This document shows positions 8,699 to 17,294 of a stretch of 58,112 nt of DNA, piece by piece. The DNA lies in contig CAXXSP010000032.1 in the NCBI GenBank assembly GCA_963676605.2, positions 1 through 58,112 of the forward strand, in the 5' to 3' direction. The notes beneath the pieces were generated by a model. It saw nothing but the letters and a program-made list of their open reading frames with translations, searched no databases and was not told the origin of the DNA. This stretch comes from SABI01 sp963676605. GTDB taxonomy: Bacteria > Spirochaetota > Spirochaetia > Sphaerochaetales > Sphaerochaetaceae. Each line of letters starts with the position of its first letter. Within the stretch, counting starts at the first letter, position 1. Position numbers and translations under genes: made by a program.

Positions 8699-11600
8699 CT
8701 AAAGATCCACAGGGCCGAGCAGATACGCATGCTTCGAGACAATCTCGAAGATGATAGCCTTGAGCTCTTCGCTCACTCCGTCTCCCTCCAGGTCATCTCC
8801 CGCAACTCTCAGCGTTGAGAGTGTGCCGTCGACCCTTACTGAAATAGAATCCCCGTTCACGAAAAATCCTGAATTGGAGGAGCTGTTGAAATCCTCTTCA
8901 AGAGAGAACAGGGTGAACTTGTCGAGATAGGGAGAGCCCTTATGAGGACAGAAGGTCGCACAGTTTCCGCACTCATTACAGAAGGCATCAAGGTGGACGA
9001 TCTGGAACGGATGATCGAACAGGTCGTTCCTCTCTCTTGTATCTATTGCGATATTCGCCCGGTTCGGGCAGACATCCACACATTTATTACAGATATATGA
9101 GCATTCCATGCACCTGACCGATTCTCTCGTTGCAAATGCCTCTATGGAGGGCTCTACGCTGATAGATCGCTCGAGGGTGCTCTTCTTGCTCCGTATGGTG
9201 GAGAAGAAATCATTTTCCGCCGCAACGAGGTCCGCGATCTCTTCGGGAGAGAGATCTTCTTCCTCTTCATCATGGTCATGATGGTGGTGGTGATCATGGT
9301 CGTGACCACAATCGCAATCCCCGTCACACTCACCGTCGTTGCCGCATGAGCACTCGTGCGCATCCTCTGCTTCCTCGTATCCTGCAAGGACACGGTCGAT
9401 GGCTGACTCGACAGCCTGACGGCCGCTCGCGATACAGCGTACGATGGTTGAAGGTCCTGTGGAGGCATCGCCTATCACGTAGACATCCTCAATCTCGCTC
9501 ATAAGGGTCTCGGAATCACAGGATGCCCAGCCCTTCTCATTCAGGGGGAGTCCGAAGCTGTTCAGCTTCTTCCCATCCACTTTTTCTCCGATTGCCGTGA
9601 TAAGCGTATCGCAGGGAAGATGGAAGGACTCGTCGGTTGCTACCGGACGGGCTCTTCCTGAGGCGTCGGGCTCACCGAGAGACATCACGGTACAGGAGAG
9701 GACTCCGTCGCTCGTAAGCTCATCGGGATTGGCAAGGAAAATGAATTTCACTCCGTCCTCGAGAGCATTCTCATACTCTTCGAGGTCGGCAGGCATCTGT
9801 TTCTTCGTACGGCGGTAGACGACGGTCACATCCTCCACGCTCTCCACACGGATCGCCGATCTGGCCGAATCCATGGCGGTATTTCCTCCTCCGACCACAA
9901 CCACATGCTGGCCGAGATCGATCTTCTCTTTCCTGTTGAATTTTCCAAGAAATTCGAGGGATGCTGTGACCTTGGACCGGTCTCCCTTGAGAGGGATCTC
10001 GTTATCGATCTCGGAGCCGATGGCATAGAAGATATGTTCATACCCGGCTTCCTTCAAGGCATCGACAGTGATCTGGTCCTGGGAAGCACCGAAGGTGAAC
10101 TCGACACCGTGAGCCTTGATGAAATCGATATCGGCCTGAAGGGCGCTCTCGGGGAAACGGTAGGAAGGAATCACATAGCGGGTGACACCGCCCGCATTCT
10201 CCTCACGCTCGAACACCGTCACTTCGAACCCGGCACGGGAGAGGAAGTAGGCGGCAGAGAGCCCTGCGGGACCTGCACCAACGACGGCTGCTCTCACATC
10301 CGTCTTCTCCGGCTTCTCCCACCGTCCGAGGTATTCCTCGAAACCGTTCTCCGCTGCGATCTTTTTCATCTCACGGATCTGCACAGCGCCTTCATAATCC
10401 ATCCTGGTACAGTGGTACTGGCACTGATGGTCACAGATATACCCGGTAAGGTTGGGAAGCGCATTCGAATCATAGATCACTTCAAGGGCATCCGCATAAC
10501 GGCCTTCACCCACAAGCTGAATATAATCGGGGATCATCTGATGGATCGGACAGGCTACCACACAGGGAGCCACATAACAGTCTGTCATCGGAAGTTTCGT
10601 AGGAACACTCGCCCTGTCTTCACCCCGGAAATCCTTCTGGGTCTCCACGAGCGAGAGAGCCTTCTGAGACAGCTCCTCAAGACCTGTCACGTCAATATCG
10701 GAACGGTCCCAGCTCTGAGCGTTCTTCTCCAGAATCTCGACCATCTGTTTCAGTCTGGTATACCCGCCCGGTTTGAGCAGGTCTGTTGCCAGAGTGATGG
10801 GACGGATACCGGTCTCGAAGAGATCGAGGACAGTGAAGGCATTGGCACCGCCGCTGTAGCTGATCGGCAGCTTCCCGTCGAACTCTTTCGAAAGAAGGGC
10901 CCCGACCCGGGTACTGATAGGAAGGAGCGTGCGGCCGCTCATGTACATCTCATCTCCGGGCAGCACTCCCTGATCATTCACGGAGCCGAGGGTATTGGTC
11001 AGTTTCACTCCAAAGCCCAGATCTTCCTCTGCGGCTAAGTCTGCAAGACGATGAAGCATCGAAACGGCGTCAGCATACTGAAGATCATGCTCGAAACTCG
11101 CCCTGGCGAGATGGAGGTAGTCATACCCGAGGTCATCGAGAATCTCTCTCACCGCATCATACCCGAGGAGAGTAGGATTGAGTTTAACGAAGGTATTGAG
11201 TTTCTTTTCCTTCAGAATATAGGAACAGATCGCCTCGATTTCAGCCGGAGGACATCCGTGCATGGTCGATATCGTGATTGACGGGGAGATATTCTTTGAA
11301 ATCTTTGAAGGAAGCTCCTTCAGTTTGTCACCGTAGGATTCCCACCCCGTTCCGTCCAGGAAGGTGTTCTCGCTCAGTATCACACGAAGAGAATCGAGAT
11401 ATGTCGAAAAGACTGCAGAGGTCTCAGCATCGATCATCGAATCGATGTACTGCTGCATCTTCGGCTGCTGGATGCCCTTCAGGTCATATCCGATGCTCAT
11501 ATTGAAAATGAACGAAGGTTCATCTAGTTCTCCGTTATGGAACAGCGCATCGATGAGGTGAAGAATGATATAGGCCTTCACATACTCATCATGAGCCTTC

Positions 11601-11947
11601 TCCAGAGTGAACTCCGTCGACCATTCGACGTTATATCCTTCGTCACGGGCATCGATACAAGGTTTCTCAACCTCCAGCGTATCGAGGATCTGTACAGTTT
11701 TCAGTTCAATGAACCGTCCACCCACAAGATAACTCGCAATAATATTCTGGGCGAGCTGGGTATGGGGTCCGGCCGCAGGGCCGAGCGGAGTCTCCGCCTT
11801 CTGGGAGAATACCTCTATCCCCGATCCTGTCGTATTTCGATAGAACTGATCCTCATGGATCGAAAATATCGTTCTGCTTGCTTTATATTCACTGAATATC
11901 CGGTGTATGAGTTCCTCAAAGGGAACCGGTCTCATGGTATCGTTCAT
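8699..11947 (-). CDS. ygfK: YgfK-like selenate-reductase-type iron-sulfur flavoprotein with metal-binding insert
   Basis: Large cytosolic redox protein, about 1082 residues, first gene of the purine operon. Domains in order: an N-terminal DHOD-like barrel (AAGPHTQLAQN, STMHGCPPAEIEAIC, SYSGGANAFT); a cysteine-rich GltD-type segment (CYVAPCVVACPIHQ, CDHQCQYHCTRMDYEG); FAD and NAD(P) Rossmann motifs (VVGAGPAGLSAAYFL, VVVGGGNTAMDSAR); then two 4Fe-4S motifs (CMECSYICNKCVDVCP and CNECGNCATFCP). Start ATG 11947 (MNDTMRPVPFEELI) has AGGAGAGG upstream and matches E. coli YgfK; the ATG at 11998 coincides with the predicted transcription start. Unusual: about residues 860-900 hold a cysteine-, aspartate- and histidine-rich insert ending DHDHHHHHDHDEEEE that I do not recall in E. 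coli YgfK. Confidence 0.94.
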   Translation of the reverse strand: MNDTMRPVPFEELIHRIFSEYKASRTIFSIHEDQFYRNTTGSGIEVFSQKAETPLGPAAGPHTQLAQNIIASYLVGGRFIELKTVQILDTLEVEKPCIDARDEGYNVEWSTEFTLEKAHDEYVKAYIILHLIDALFHNGELDEPSFIFNMSIGYDLKGIQQPKMQQYIDSMIDAETSAVFSTYLDSLRVILSENTFLDGTGWESYGDKLKELPSKISKNISPSITISTMHGCPPAEIEAICSYILKEKKLNTFVKLNPTLLGYDAVREILDDLGYDYLHLARASFEHDLQYADAVSMLHRLADLAAEEDLGFGVKLTNTLGSVNDQGVLPGDEMYMSGRTLLPISTRVGALLSKEFDGKLPISYSGGANAFTVLDLFETGIRPITLATDLLKPGGYTRLKQMVEILEKNAQSWDRSDIDVTGLEELSQKALSLVETQKDFRGEDRASVPTKLPMTDCYVAPCVVACPIHQMIPDYIQLVGEGRYADALEVIYDSNALPNLTGYICDHQCQYHCTRMDYEGAVQIREMKKIAAENGFEEYLGRWEKPEKTDVRAAVVGAGPAGLSAAYFLSRAGFEVTVFEREENAGGVTRYVIPSYRFPESALQADIDFIKAHGVEFTFGASQDQITVDALKEAGYEHIFYAIGSEIDNEIPLKGDRSKVTASLEFLGKFNRKEKIDLGQHVVVVGGGNTAMDSARSAIRVESVEDVTVVYRRTKKQMPADLEEYENALEDGVKFIFLANPDELTSDGVLSCTVMSLGEPDASGRARPVATDESFHLPCDTLITAIGEKVDGKKLNSFGLPLNEKGWASCDSETLMSEIEDVYVIGDASTGPSTIVRCIASGRQAVESAIDRVLAGYEEAEDAHECSCGNDGECDGDCDCGHDHDHHHHHDHDEEEEDLSPEEIADLVAAENDFFSTIRSKKSTLERSISVEPSIEAFATRESVRCMECSYICNKCVDVCPNRANIAIDTRERNDLFDHPFQIVHLDAFCNECGNCATFCPHKGSPYLDKFTLFSLEEDFNSSSNSGFFVNGDSISVRVDGTLSTLRVAGDDLEGDGVSEELKAIIFEIVSKHAYLLGPVDL

Positions 11948-12003
11948 GACTGTCGCCTCTCCTGATCTGATCTGGGACTGGCCTGTCTTGCCTTCCATCT
12001 CTC

Positions 12004-12031
12004 ATTGTAAAGGAGTTTATCCTCTTGTCAA
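12004..12031 (-). promoter_or_regulatory. Promoter of the purine operon
   Basis: On the minus strand TTGACA (12031-12026), 16-base spacer, TACAAT (12009-12004): close to the vegetative sigma consensus. Transcription would begin near 11997, about 50 bases before the chosen ygfK start. Confidence 0.7.
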
Positions 12032-12037
12032 TGTTTT

Positions 12038-12055
12038 TTGCAACACTCTGCAACA
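12038..12055. promoter_or_regulatory. Direct-repeat operator candidate between divergent promoters
   Basis: TGCAACA occurs at 12039-12045 and again at 12049-12055, one helical turn apart, between the two opposed -35 boxes (12026-12031 and 12059-12064). A single regulator here could control the purine operon and the PLP gene together. No regulator gene for it is visible nearby. Confidence 0.45.
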
Positions 12056-12058
12056 ATA

Positions 12059-12087
12059 TTGCATAATCAGAAACTATGTGCTATAGT
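12059..12087 (+). promoter_or_regulatory. Promoter of the divergent PLP-enzyme gene
   Basis: TTGCAT (12059-12064), 17-base spacer, TATAGT (12082-12087), with an extended -10 TGC directly before it. It leaves a leader of about 140 bases. Confidence 0.65.
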
Positions 12088-12161
12088 CAGATTATCGAAA
12101 GTTTTTTCTGGTAAAAATTATGGTCTGATCAATTTTATTAGAATTTTTCAACCATATATAA

Positions 12162-12176
12162 AAATTATCATAATTT
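12162..12176. promoter_or_regulatory. 15-base palindrome in the leader of the PLP gene
   Basis: AAATTATCATAATTT is a perfect palindrome around a central C, inside the very AT-rich 5' leader. It could be an operator; AT-richness raises the chance of coincidence. Confidence 0.35.
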
Positions 12177-12236
12177 AATGCACTATCCTGCATTTCAAGA
12201 TATTCAAACTGCAGGAAGGCCATGGAGGTATCACCG

Positions 12237-13709
12237 GTGTATAATCTGATTAATCTCGACATCAACAAGGAAGTAAGAGCAAAGAACGTACAGCTCTGCA
12301 GAGAGAAGGGAGTCGTCCTCCCCACATTCGCTCAGATGGTTGACCCGTCAAAGACTCCCGAAAAGGTCAAGAGTGCACTTTCCGATATGGGTCTCTGGGA
12401 TGTCCACTCCGAGAACCTGTTCAGGATCAACTGGAAAAATGAAAGCGTAGAGAAGGGCGGCGGTTTCGGTGAAGTGAACTATATTGAAGTCCCCCGTGCC
12501 ATCACCGGTACCAAGGCAAGAATCCTTGCTCTCGTCGGCAAATGGTTCCCGACCGGAGTCCATAAGGTAGGCGCGACCTATGCCTGTCTCGCCCCTGCTC
12601 TCGTCTCAGGTAATTTTGATGCTGTTTCACAGCAGGCTGTCTGGCCTTCAACCGGAAACTATTGCCGTGGCGGAGCCTATAACAGCGCACTTCTCGGCTG
12701 TAAGTCGATCGCGATCCTTCCCGAAGAGATGAGTCAGGAAAGATTCAACTGGCTGAAAGCCATTGCCGGTGAAGTTATTGCCACTCCGGGGTGTGAATCG
12801 AATGTCAAGGAAATCTTCGACAAGTGTCACGAACTTGACGCGGAACGCGGAAAATCGATCGTCATCTTCAACCAGTTCGACAAGTTCGAGAACTATCTCT
12901 GGCACTATACCGTCACCGGTGCTGCCATGGCTGAAGTACTTGAGAAACTGGGTGTCAAACCTGAAAATGTACGGGCTTACGCCTCCAGCACAGGAAGCGG
13001 CGGAACTCTCGCAGCAGGTGACAAACTCAAGGACCTCTACCCGAACATCAAGATCGGAGCAGGTGAAGCACTGCAGTGTCCGACCCTCCTGAGAAACGGT
13101 TTCGGCGGTCACAGAATCGAAGGTATCGGGGACAAGCATGTCCCATGGATCCACAATGTGAAAAATACAGACGTTGTCACAGCCATCGATGACCAGGACT
13201 GTATGGATATCTACCGTCTGTTCAACGAACCTGCAGGTATCGAGTACCTCAAGGGTCTGGGTCTCAGCGACAAGGAAATCGATGACCTGAGCCTCTACGG
13301 TATCAGCGGTATCGGCAACCTTCTCAGTGCCATCAAGATGGCCAAGTACTACGAGATGGACGAAGACGATGTAGTCTTCACGATCCTTACCGACTCCTCT
13401 GTCATGTACACCTCCCGTCTTGGAGAGCTCAATGAACAGCAGGGGCCCTTCGACGCAATCGAAGCAGCTATGGTCTACCGTTCAGCTCTTCAGCACCAGG
13501 GTATCGACAACATGGAAGAACTCACCTACTACAGCCGCCTGAGAGTTCACAACCTGAAGTACTACACCTGGGTTGAACAGCAGGGCAAGACCTACGAAGA
13601 GATCAACGCACAGTGGTATGACCGCACCTACTGGGAGAATCTCAAGGGTCTCGCTGATACGATCGATACGATGATCGATGAGTTCAACAAGGAAGTTGGT
13701 CTTATTTAG
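12237..13709 (+). CDS. PLP-dependent beta-family (cysteine synthase-like) enzyme
   Basis: Fold-type II PLP enzyme, about 490 residues. The likely Schiff-base lysine is in TGVHKVGATYAC, and the phosphate-binding glycine-rich loop is ASSTGSGGTLAAGDKL. GTG 12237 is preferred because GGAGGT lies eight bases before it; the in-frame ATG 12222 contains that ribosome site and has none of its own. It is divergent from the purine operon with adjoining promoters, so it may act in the same pathway, for example on an amino-acid intermediate, but it is not a recognisable diaminopropionate ammonia-lyase and I cannot name its substrate. Codon use is strongly biased (abundant GGT, CTC, AAG), suggesting high expression. 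Confidence 0.8.
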   Translation: MYNLINLDINKEVRAKNVQLCREKGVVLPTFAQMVDPSKTPEKVKSALSDMGLWDVHSENLFRINWKNESVEKGGGFGEVNYIEVPRAITGTKARILALVGKWFPTGVHKVGATYACLAPALVSGNFDAVSQQAVWPSTGNYCRGGAYNSALLGCKSIAILPEEMSQERFNWLKAIAGEVIATPGCESNVKEIFDKCHELDAERGKSIVIFNQFDKFENYLWHYTVTGAAMAEVLEKLGVKPENVRAYASSTGSGGTLAAGDKLKDLYPNIKIGAGEALQCPTLLRNGFGGHRIEGIGDKHVPWIHNVKNTDVVTAIDDQDCMDIYRLFNEPAGIEYLKGLGLSDKEIDDLSLYGISGIGNLLSAIKMAKYYEMDEDDVVFTILTDSSVMYTSRLGELNEQQGPFDAIEAAMVYRSALQHQGIDNMEELTYYSRLRVHNLKYYTWVEQQGKTYEEINAQWYDRTYWENLKGLADTIDTMIDEFNKEVGLI

Positions 13710-13731
13710 GAGACCATGCTACACTTCACAC

Positions 13732-13759
13732 ATGACCGGACCCTTTCAGGTCCGGTCAT
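13732..13759 (+). terminator. Strong hairpin after the PLP gene
   Basis: Perfect 11-bp stem ATGACCGGACC/GGTCCGGTCAT with a six-base loop. Only TTC follows, so termination may be partial or the hairpin may mark an mRNA 3' end before the threonine-synthase-like gene. Confidence 0.5.
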
Positions 13760-13787
13760 TTCATACCGTTCACAAGGAGAGTCTGCC

Positions 13788-15018
13788 ATGAGATTCCATT
13801 ATGAGTGCACCGACTGCGGAGCCGTCTACGAAACCGAGGATATCATCTACCTCTGTCCTTCCTGCGAGAAGGGGAATACCGATCCCTCTCAGATGAAAAA
13901 AGGGAATCTGATCGTCCGCTATGAGAGAGAAGACCTTCAGAAAACAGGAAAGAAGGAAGACCTTTCCTATTTTGATTTCTTCCCTTTTGAGGTCCCCTCA
14001 CATGAAGCATTTCCTGTTGGACCGACGCCTCTTGCCGCCCCGTTCCGTCTCGCTGAAAAATACGGATTCAGGAACCTCTCCTGCAAACTTGACAGCGCAC
14101 TCCCCTCCGGCTCCTTCAAAGATAGAGCCTCTCAGCTGATAATCGGACAGGCAAGACATTACGGAATCGACTCCATCGCCCTCGCCTCGACAGGGAACGC
14201 CGGTGCCGCCATGAGCTGCGCCGGTGCAGCCTACGGCGTAAAGATCGTCCTGTTTGTACCGGAAAGCGCCCCTGCAAACAAACTGATGCAGTCCGTCCTC
14301 TACGGAGCCGAAGTCGTACCTGTGAAAGGAAGTTATGATGACGCATTCTCCCTCTCCATCGCCTACACAGATGAGTTCGGAGGCATCAACCGAAATACCG
14401 CCTACAATCCGATGACGGTTGAAGGAAAGAAAAGCGTCTCCATCGAACTGTTCCTGCAGCGAGGAAGAAGTGTCCCCCGATGTCGTGTATGTCTCCACTG
14501 GAGACGGCTGTATCTACGCTGGAGTAGTCAAGGGCTTCAAGGACCTGCATACCGCAGGTCTCATAGAGAAGGTCCCGCAGGTCATCTGTGTACAGTCAAC
14601 TCAGTCCAACGCGATTGCAGAGGCCTGGAGAACCGGGAAGTATGAGGCGGTCAATGCAACTACCCGGGCAGACTCGATCAGTGTATCCTCCCCTGCCAAC
14701 GGCCGGATGGCCGTCCGCTATATCCACGAAAGCGAGAGCTGGGCAACGCAGGTGAGTGATGAGGAGATCCTTTCCGCACAGCTCGAACTGGCAAAGGATG
14801 CAGGCATCTTTGTCGAACCCGCAGCAGCCTGTGCCTGGGCAGGTTTTGTGAAAGACAGTGAAAAACTGAAAGCATCGTATGGAGAAGATGCAGATATCTG
14901 CGTACTCCTGACGGGGACAGGATTCAAGGATATGGCCGTCTTCGAAGGAAGAATAGCCCTTCCCGAATCAATCGAGAATTCGAAGGAAGCGGTGATCGAA
15001 CGATTCAGAACCTCCTGA
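13788..15018 (+). CDS. Threonine synthase-like PLP enzyme, one frameshift
   Basis: Fold-type II PLP enzyme resembling threonine synthase, about 410 residues. An N-terminal zinc-ribbon-like segment (YECTDCGAVYE, YLCPSCEKG) precedes the core. The PLP lysine is in LPSGSFKDRASQ and a later glycine-rich segment is YVSTGDGCIYAG. Start ATG 13788 has AAGGAG eight bases upstream. One extra base near 14460 breaks the frame between ELFLQ and EEEVSPDVVYV; all family motifs on either side are intact. It sits 78 bases after the other PLP gene and probably shares its promoter. It may be true threonine synthase or a catabolic relative. Confidence 0.8.
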
Positions 15019-15108
15019 TACGCTTGCAGACACTCTTCACTCTGAAGATACCTTGTTGTCTCCAGCCATGTTTTCCCCTACAATACAAAGAACTTGTGGC
15101 GAAGAGAG

Positions 15109-15137
15109 TTGCTCTCCGGTTCAGACCTTCGTATAAT
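15109..15137 (+). promoter_or_regulatory. Promoter
   Basis: TTGCTC (15109-15114), 17-base spacer, TATAAT (15132-15137), 31 bases before the next start codon. Confidence 0.6.
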
Positions 15138-15168
15138 TGAGAGTGACCGAGTGAAGTGAGGAATTGCT

Positions 15169-15633
15169 ATGGAAAACATTCTAATCGGAGTTGCCATCGG
15201 TGTGACACCGATGATTATCATCCTGATCATACAGCTGGTGAAGTATAAGCAGAGAGAAAAACTGCACATACAGGAAATACAGAAACTCAAGGGCATGGTT
15301 ACCGACCGCATGGATCTTGAATCAGACGGGCTCTCGAAACTGAAGGGTCAGGTGGAAGAGCTGAAGACTCAGAACGAGAATCTGAGGATTTCCCTGAGAA
15401 CATACTCACAGAAACCCGGAAGACGGGAAGTCTCCCGCCTGCAGGTCTACCAGCAGGCAGCCGACCGTCTTACGATCAATTCTCCGGGGTTCGGTGCAGC
15501 CTGGCAGGCTGCACTCAAGGAAAGCGAAGATGAGTTCGAAAAGACCTTCTATGGCGTTCAGCCTTTTATCAAGAAGGTCATCCCTCTGAAAAGCAGTGAT
15601 GCAAAAGTTGTGGGAAGACTCGAGGAGGATTAA
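15169..15633 (+). CDS. Membrane-anchored coiled-coil protein of unknown function
   Basis: 154 residues, not recognised. One N-terminal transmembrane segment (ILIGVAIGVTPMIIILIIQL) is followed by a charged heptad-rich coiled coil (about residues 27-80) and a mixed C-terminal domain. It could be a small cytoplasmic-facing anchor or scaffold. The stop overlaps that of the convergent next gene within a short hairpin, GGAGGAT/ATCCTCC. Confidence 0.65.
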   Translation: MENILIGVAIGVTPMIIILIIQLVKYKQREKLHIQEIQKLKGMVTDRMDLESDGLSKLKGQVEELKTQNENLRISLRTYSQKPGRREVSRLQVYQQAADRLTINSPGFGAAWQAALKESEDEFEKTFYGVQPFIKKVIPLKSSDAKVVGRLEED

Positions 15634-15977
15634 TCATCCTCCATCAGCTCATGAATCTGGTCCCAGGCATCAGCATCACCCTCTCTCAGCTCACATAACA
15701 GCTCGTAGTGATAAATCAGCAGCCCGAGCTGTTTTTCAATCACATCATCCAGATACATATCATCGATCGCCATCACGGCATCGTCATCTTCTTCCAGAGC
15801 AATCAACCGCTCGTATTCGTTGAGAAGATCCTCTTTTTTCCATCGGAGAAATCCCGGAGCATCGATGAGAAGCATCGGCTCATAGCTTTTATTCTCGAGG
15901 TCGCGTGCAGTCTTCTCTATCTGCTCCGCACTTGCATCTGACGGCACATTCTCGAGCATTTCGCGTACATTCTTCAT
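15630..15977 (-). CDS. Small acidic hypothetical protein
   Basis: About 115 residues, strongly acidic, no signal peptide or membrane segment. Not recognised. Start ATG 15977 (MKNVREMLENV) is chosen because AGGAGG lies eight bases upstream; the ATG nine bases earlier overlaps that site. Helical, leucine- and glutamate-rich, so probably a soluble helical bundle. Confidence 0.62.
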   Translation of the reverse strand: MKNVREMLENVPSDASAEQIEKTARDLENKSYEPMLLIDAPGFLRWKKEDLLNEYERLIALEEDDDAVMAIDDMYLDDVIEKQLGLLIYHYELLCELREGDADAWDQIHELMEDD

Positions 15978-15996
15978 TGAAATCACCTCCTTTTAC

Positions 15997-16025
15997 AGAT
16001 TACTTCATAACAAACCATTGAACAA
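15997..16025 (-). promoter_or_regulatory. Promoter of the small acidic protein gene
   Basis: Minus strand TTGTTC, 17-base spacer, TAATCT, about 20 bases before the start codon. Moderate match. Confidence 0.45.
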
Positions 16026-16133
16026 GAAAGACCTTCTTAAAATATGCATTGAGACTCATAAGAGGGTAAAATCTGATTCTCTGATGAAGAACATTCACCG
16101 ATCCTTGAATGTCTTATATCAACTATTTTAATT

Positions 16134-16152
16134 AATAATGATTCTCATTATT
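16134..16152. promoter_or_regulatory. Fur/PerR-like operator
   Basis: Perfect inverted repeat AATAATGA-TTC-TCATTATT, close to Fur-box and PerR-box consensus. It touches the -35 box of the peroxiredoxin promoter, the expected place for repression by a metal-bound Fur-family protein. Confidence 0.7.
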
Positions 16153-16179
16153 GACTTATATTCAAATCTATTTTATATT
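16151..16179 (+). promoter_or_regulatory. Peroxiredoxin promoter
   Basis: TTGACT (16151-16156), 17-base spacer, TATATT (16174-16179). Predicted start near 16186, giving a leader of roughly 20 bases to the AAGGAGG-preceded ATG at 16205. Confidence 0.7.
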
Positions 16180-16204
16180 CATTTCAAATACTAAGGAGGA
16201 ACAC

Positions 16205-16903
16205 ATGAGTTGTGACGCCGGAATACGACCAAGGAAGAAGAAGGTTCTGGACCTTGAAACCGATACTATTATTACAGAGGAGAAGAATATGAGTTCAACA
16301 ATGGTACGGCAGGAAATGCCGGTATTTGAAATGGATGCCTATGATGCAAAGAGCGGACACTTCACGACAGTGAAGAGTGAAGACTATAAGGGAAAATGGA
16401 CGGTAGTCTGCTTCTACCCCGCCGACTTCACCTTCGTATGTCCTACCGAAATTGCGGCAATGAACGCCAAGTATGATGAATTCCAGGAACTGAACACTGA
16501 GATCCTTGCGGTCTCTGTCGATACGAAATTCTCTCACAAAAGATTTGTCGAGACAGAGCCACTCCTGAAAGGTCTGAAACTCACGATCGGTGCAGACGGA
16601 AATCAGGAAGTGAGCAGAGCTTTTGGAGTCCTTATCGAGGAGGAAGGAGTTGCTCTCAGAGGACGTTTCCTCTTCAATCCGGATGGCATCTGTGTCGCTC
16701 AGGAAGTGCAGGCTGATTCAGTGGGAAGAAACGTCAATGAGTTCCTTCGACAGGTACAGGCATGGCAGTATGCTTCAAAGACTGGAGAAGTCTGTCCTGC
16801 AAACTGGAGGCCCGGGAAGAAAACGCTCCCGGTGAATACCGATGCAGAGAAAATGGCAGGACATGTCGGTGACTATGTGACACTTGAAGAAATTCTGAGC
16901 TAG
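16205..16903 (+). CDS. ahpC: 2-Cys peroxiredoxin (AhpC family) with N-terminal extension
   Basis: Thiol peroxidase that reduces hydrogen peroxide and organic peroxides. Peroxidatic cysteine is in DFTFVCPTE and resolving cysteine in GEVCPANW. Two in-frame starts each have a ribosome site: ATG 16205 (AAGGAGG five bases upstream) and ATG 16289 (GAGGAG six bases upstream). The second gives the usual ~204-residue protein; the first adds 28 residues, beginning MSCDAGIRPRKKK, not seen in typical AhpC. Given the indels elsewhere, the extension could also be a separate leader ORF whose stop was lost. Control is likely through the Fur/PerR-like box. Confidence 0.93.
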   Translation: MSCDAGIRPRKKKVLDLETDTIITEEKNMSSTMVRQEMPVFEMDAYDAKSGHFTTVKSEDYKGKWTVVCFYPADFTFVCPTEIAAMNAKYDEFQELNTEILAVSVDTKFSHKRFVETEPLLKGLKLTIGADGNQEVSRAFGVLIEEEGVALRGRFLFNPDGICVAQEVQADSVGRNVNEFLRQVQAWQYASKTGEVCPANWRPGKKTLPVNTDAEKMAGHVGDYVTLEEILS

Positions 16904-16926
16904 ATACCACCCTGTACTCAATACAG

Positions 16927-16966
16927 ATGGCCACTCTTCCCCCCCCCGGAAGAATGGCCATTTTTT
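16927..16966 (+). terminator. Rho-independent terminator of ahpC
   Basis: Stem ATGGCCACTCTTCC/GGAAGAATGGCCAT (one mismatch) with a C-rich loop, followed by TTTTTT. From here to 17294 I see no gene. Confidence 0.85.
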
Positions 16967-17294
16967 CAGGTAGATACGGATATCGAACATCCGTGAGAAA
17001 AAAGAAAACAGACTGTGCATACAACAGCAGATAAAAGGTCTACACTTCATATTCCATCTACAAGCTTTCATTTACACGAAGACTCTAGGTCAGGTTCTGG
17101 TAGTATGTTCCTTTCTGCCATTCCATGTGGTATTATGGGAAACGGCATGCTGGTCCCGAGACCCACTCTTTCGGTCAAAAGGAAGAGTCTGTGCAGCGAT
17201 CACAACGCTGATGACATATGAACGGGCTCCCATCCGAGTCATTCCGCATTTGAGCTGTTCTTCCATGGATGCAGAGATCAGCAGGGAGGATACT

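Noticed and set aside
9905..11038. Long open frame (377 codons) on the plus strand opposite ygfK
   Set aside because: It is a shadow of the strongly biased ygfK codons. It has no ribosome site, no recognisable motif, and lies wholly antisense to a well-supported gene.
17127..17294. N-terminal extension of the methyltransferase
   Set aside because: No ribosome site or homology upstream; GGGAGG lies correctly before ATG 17295.
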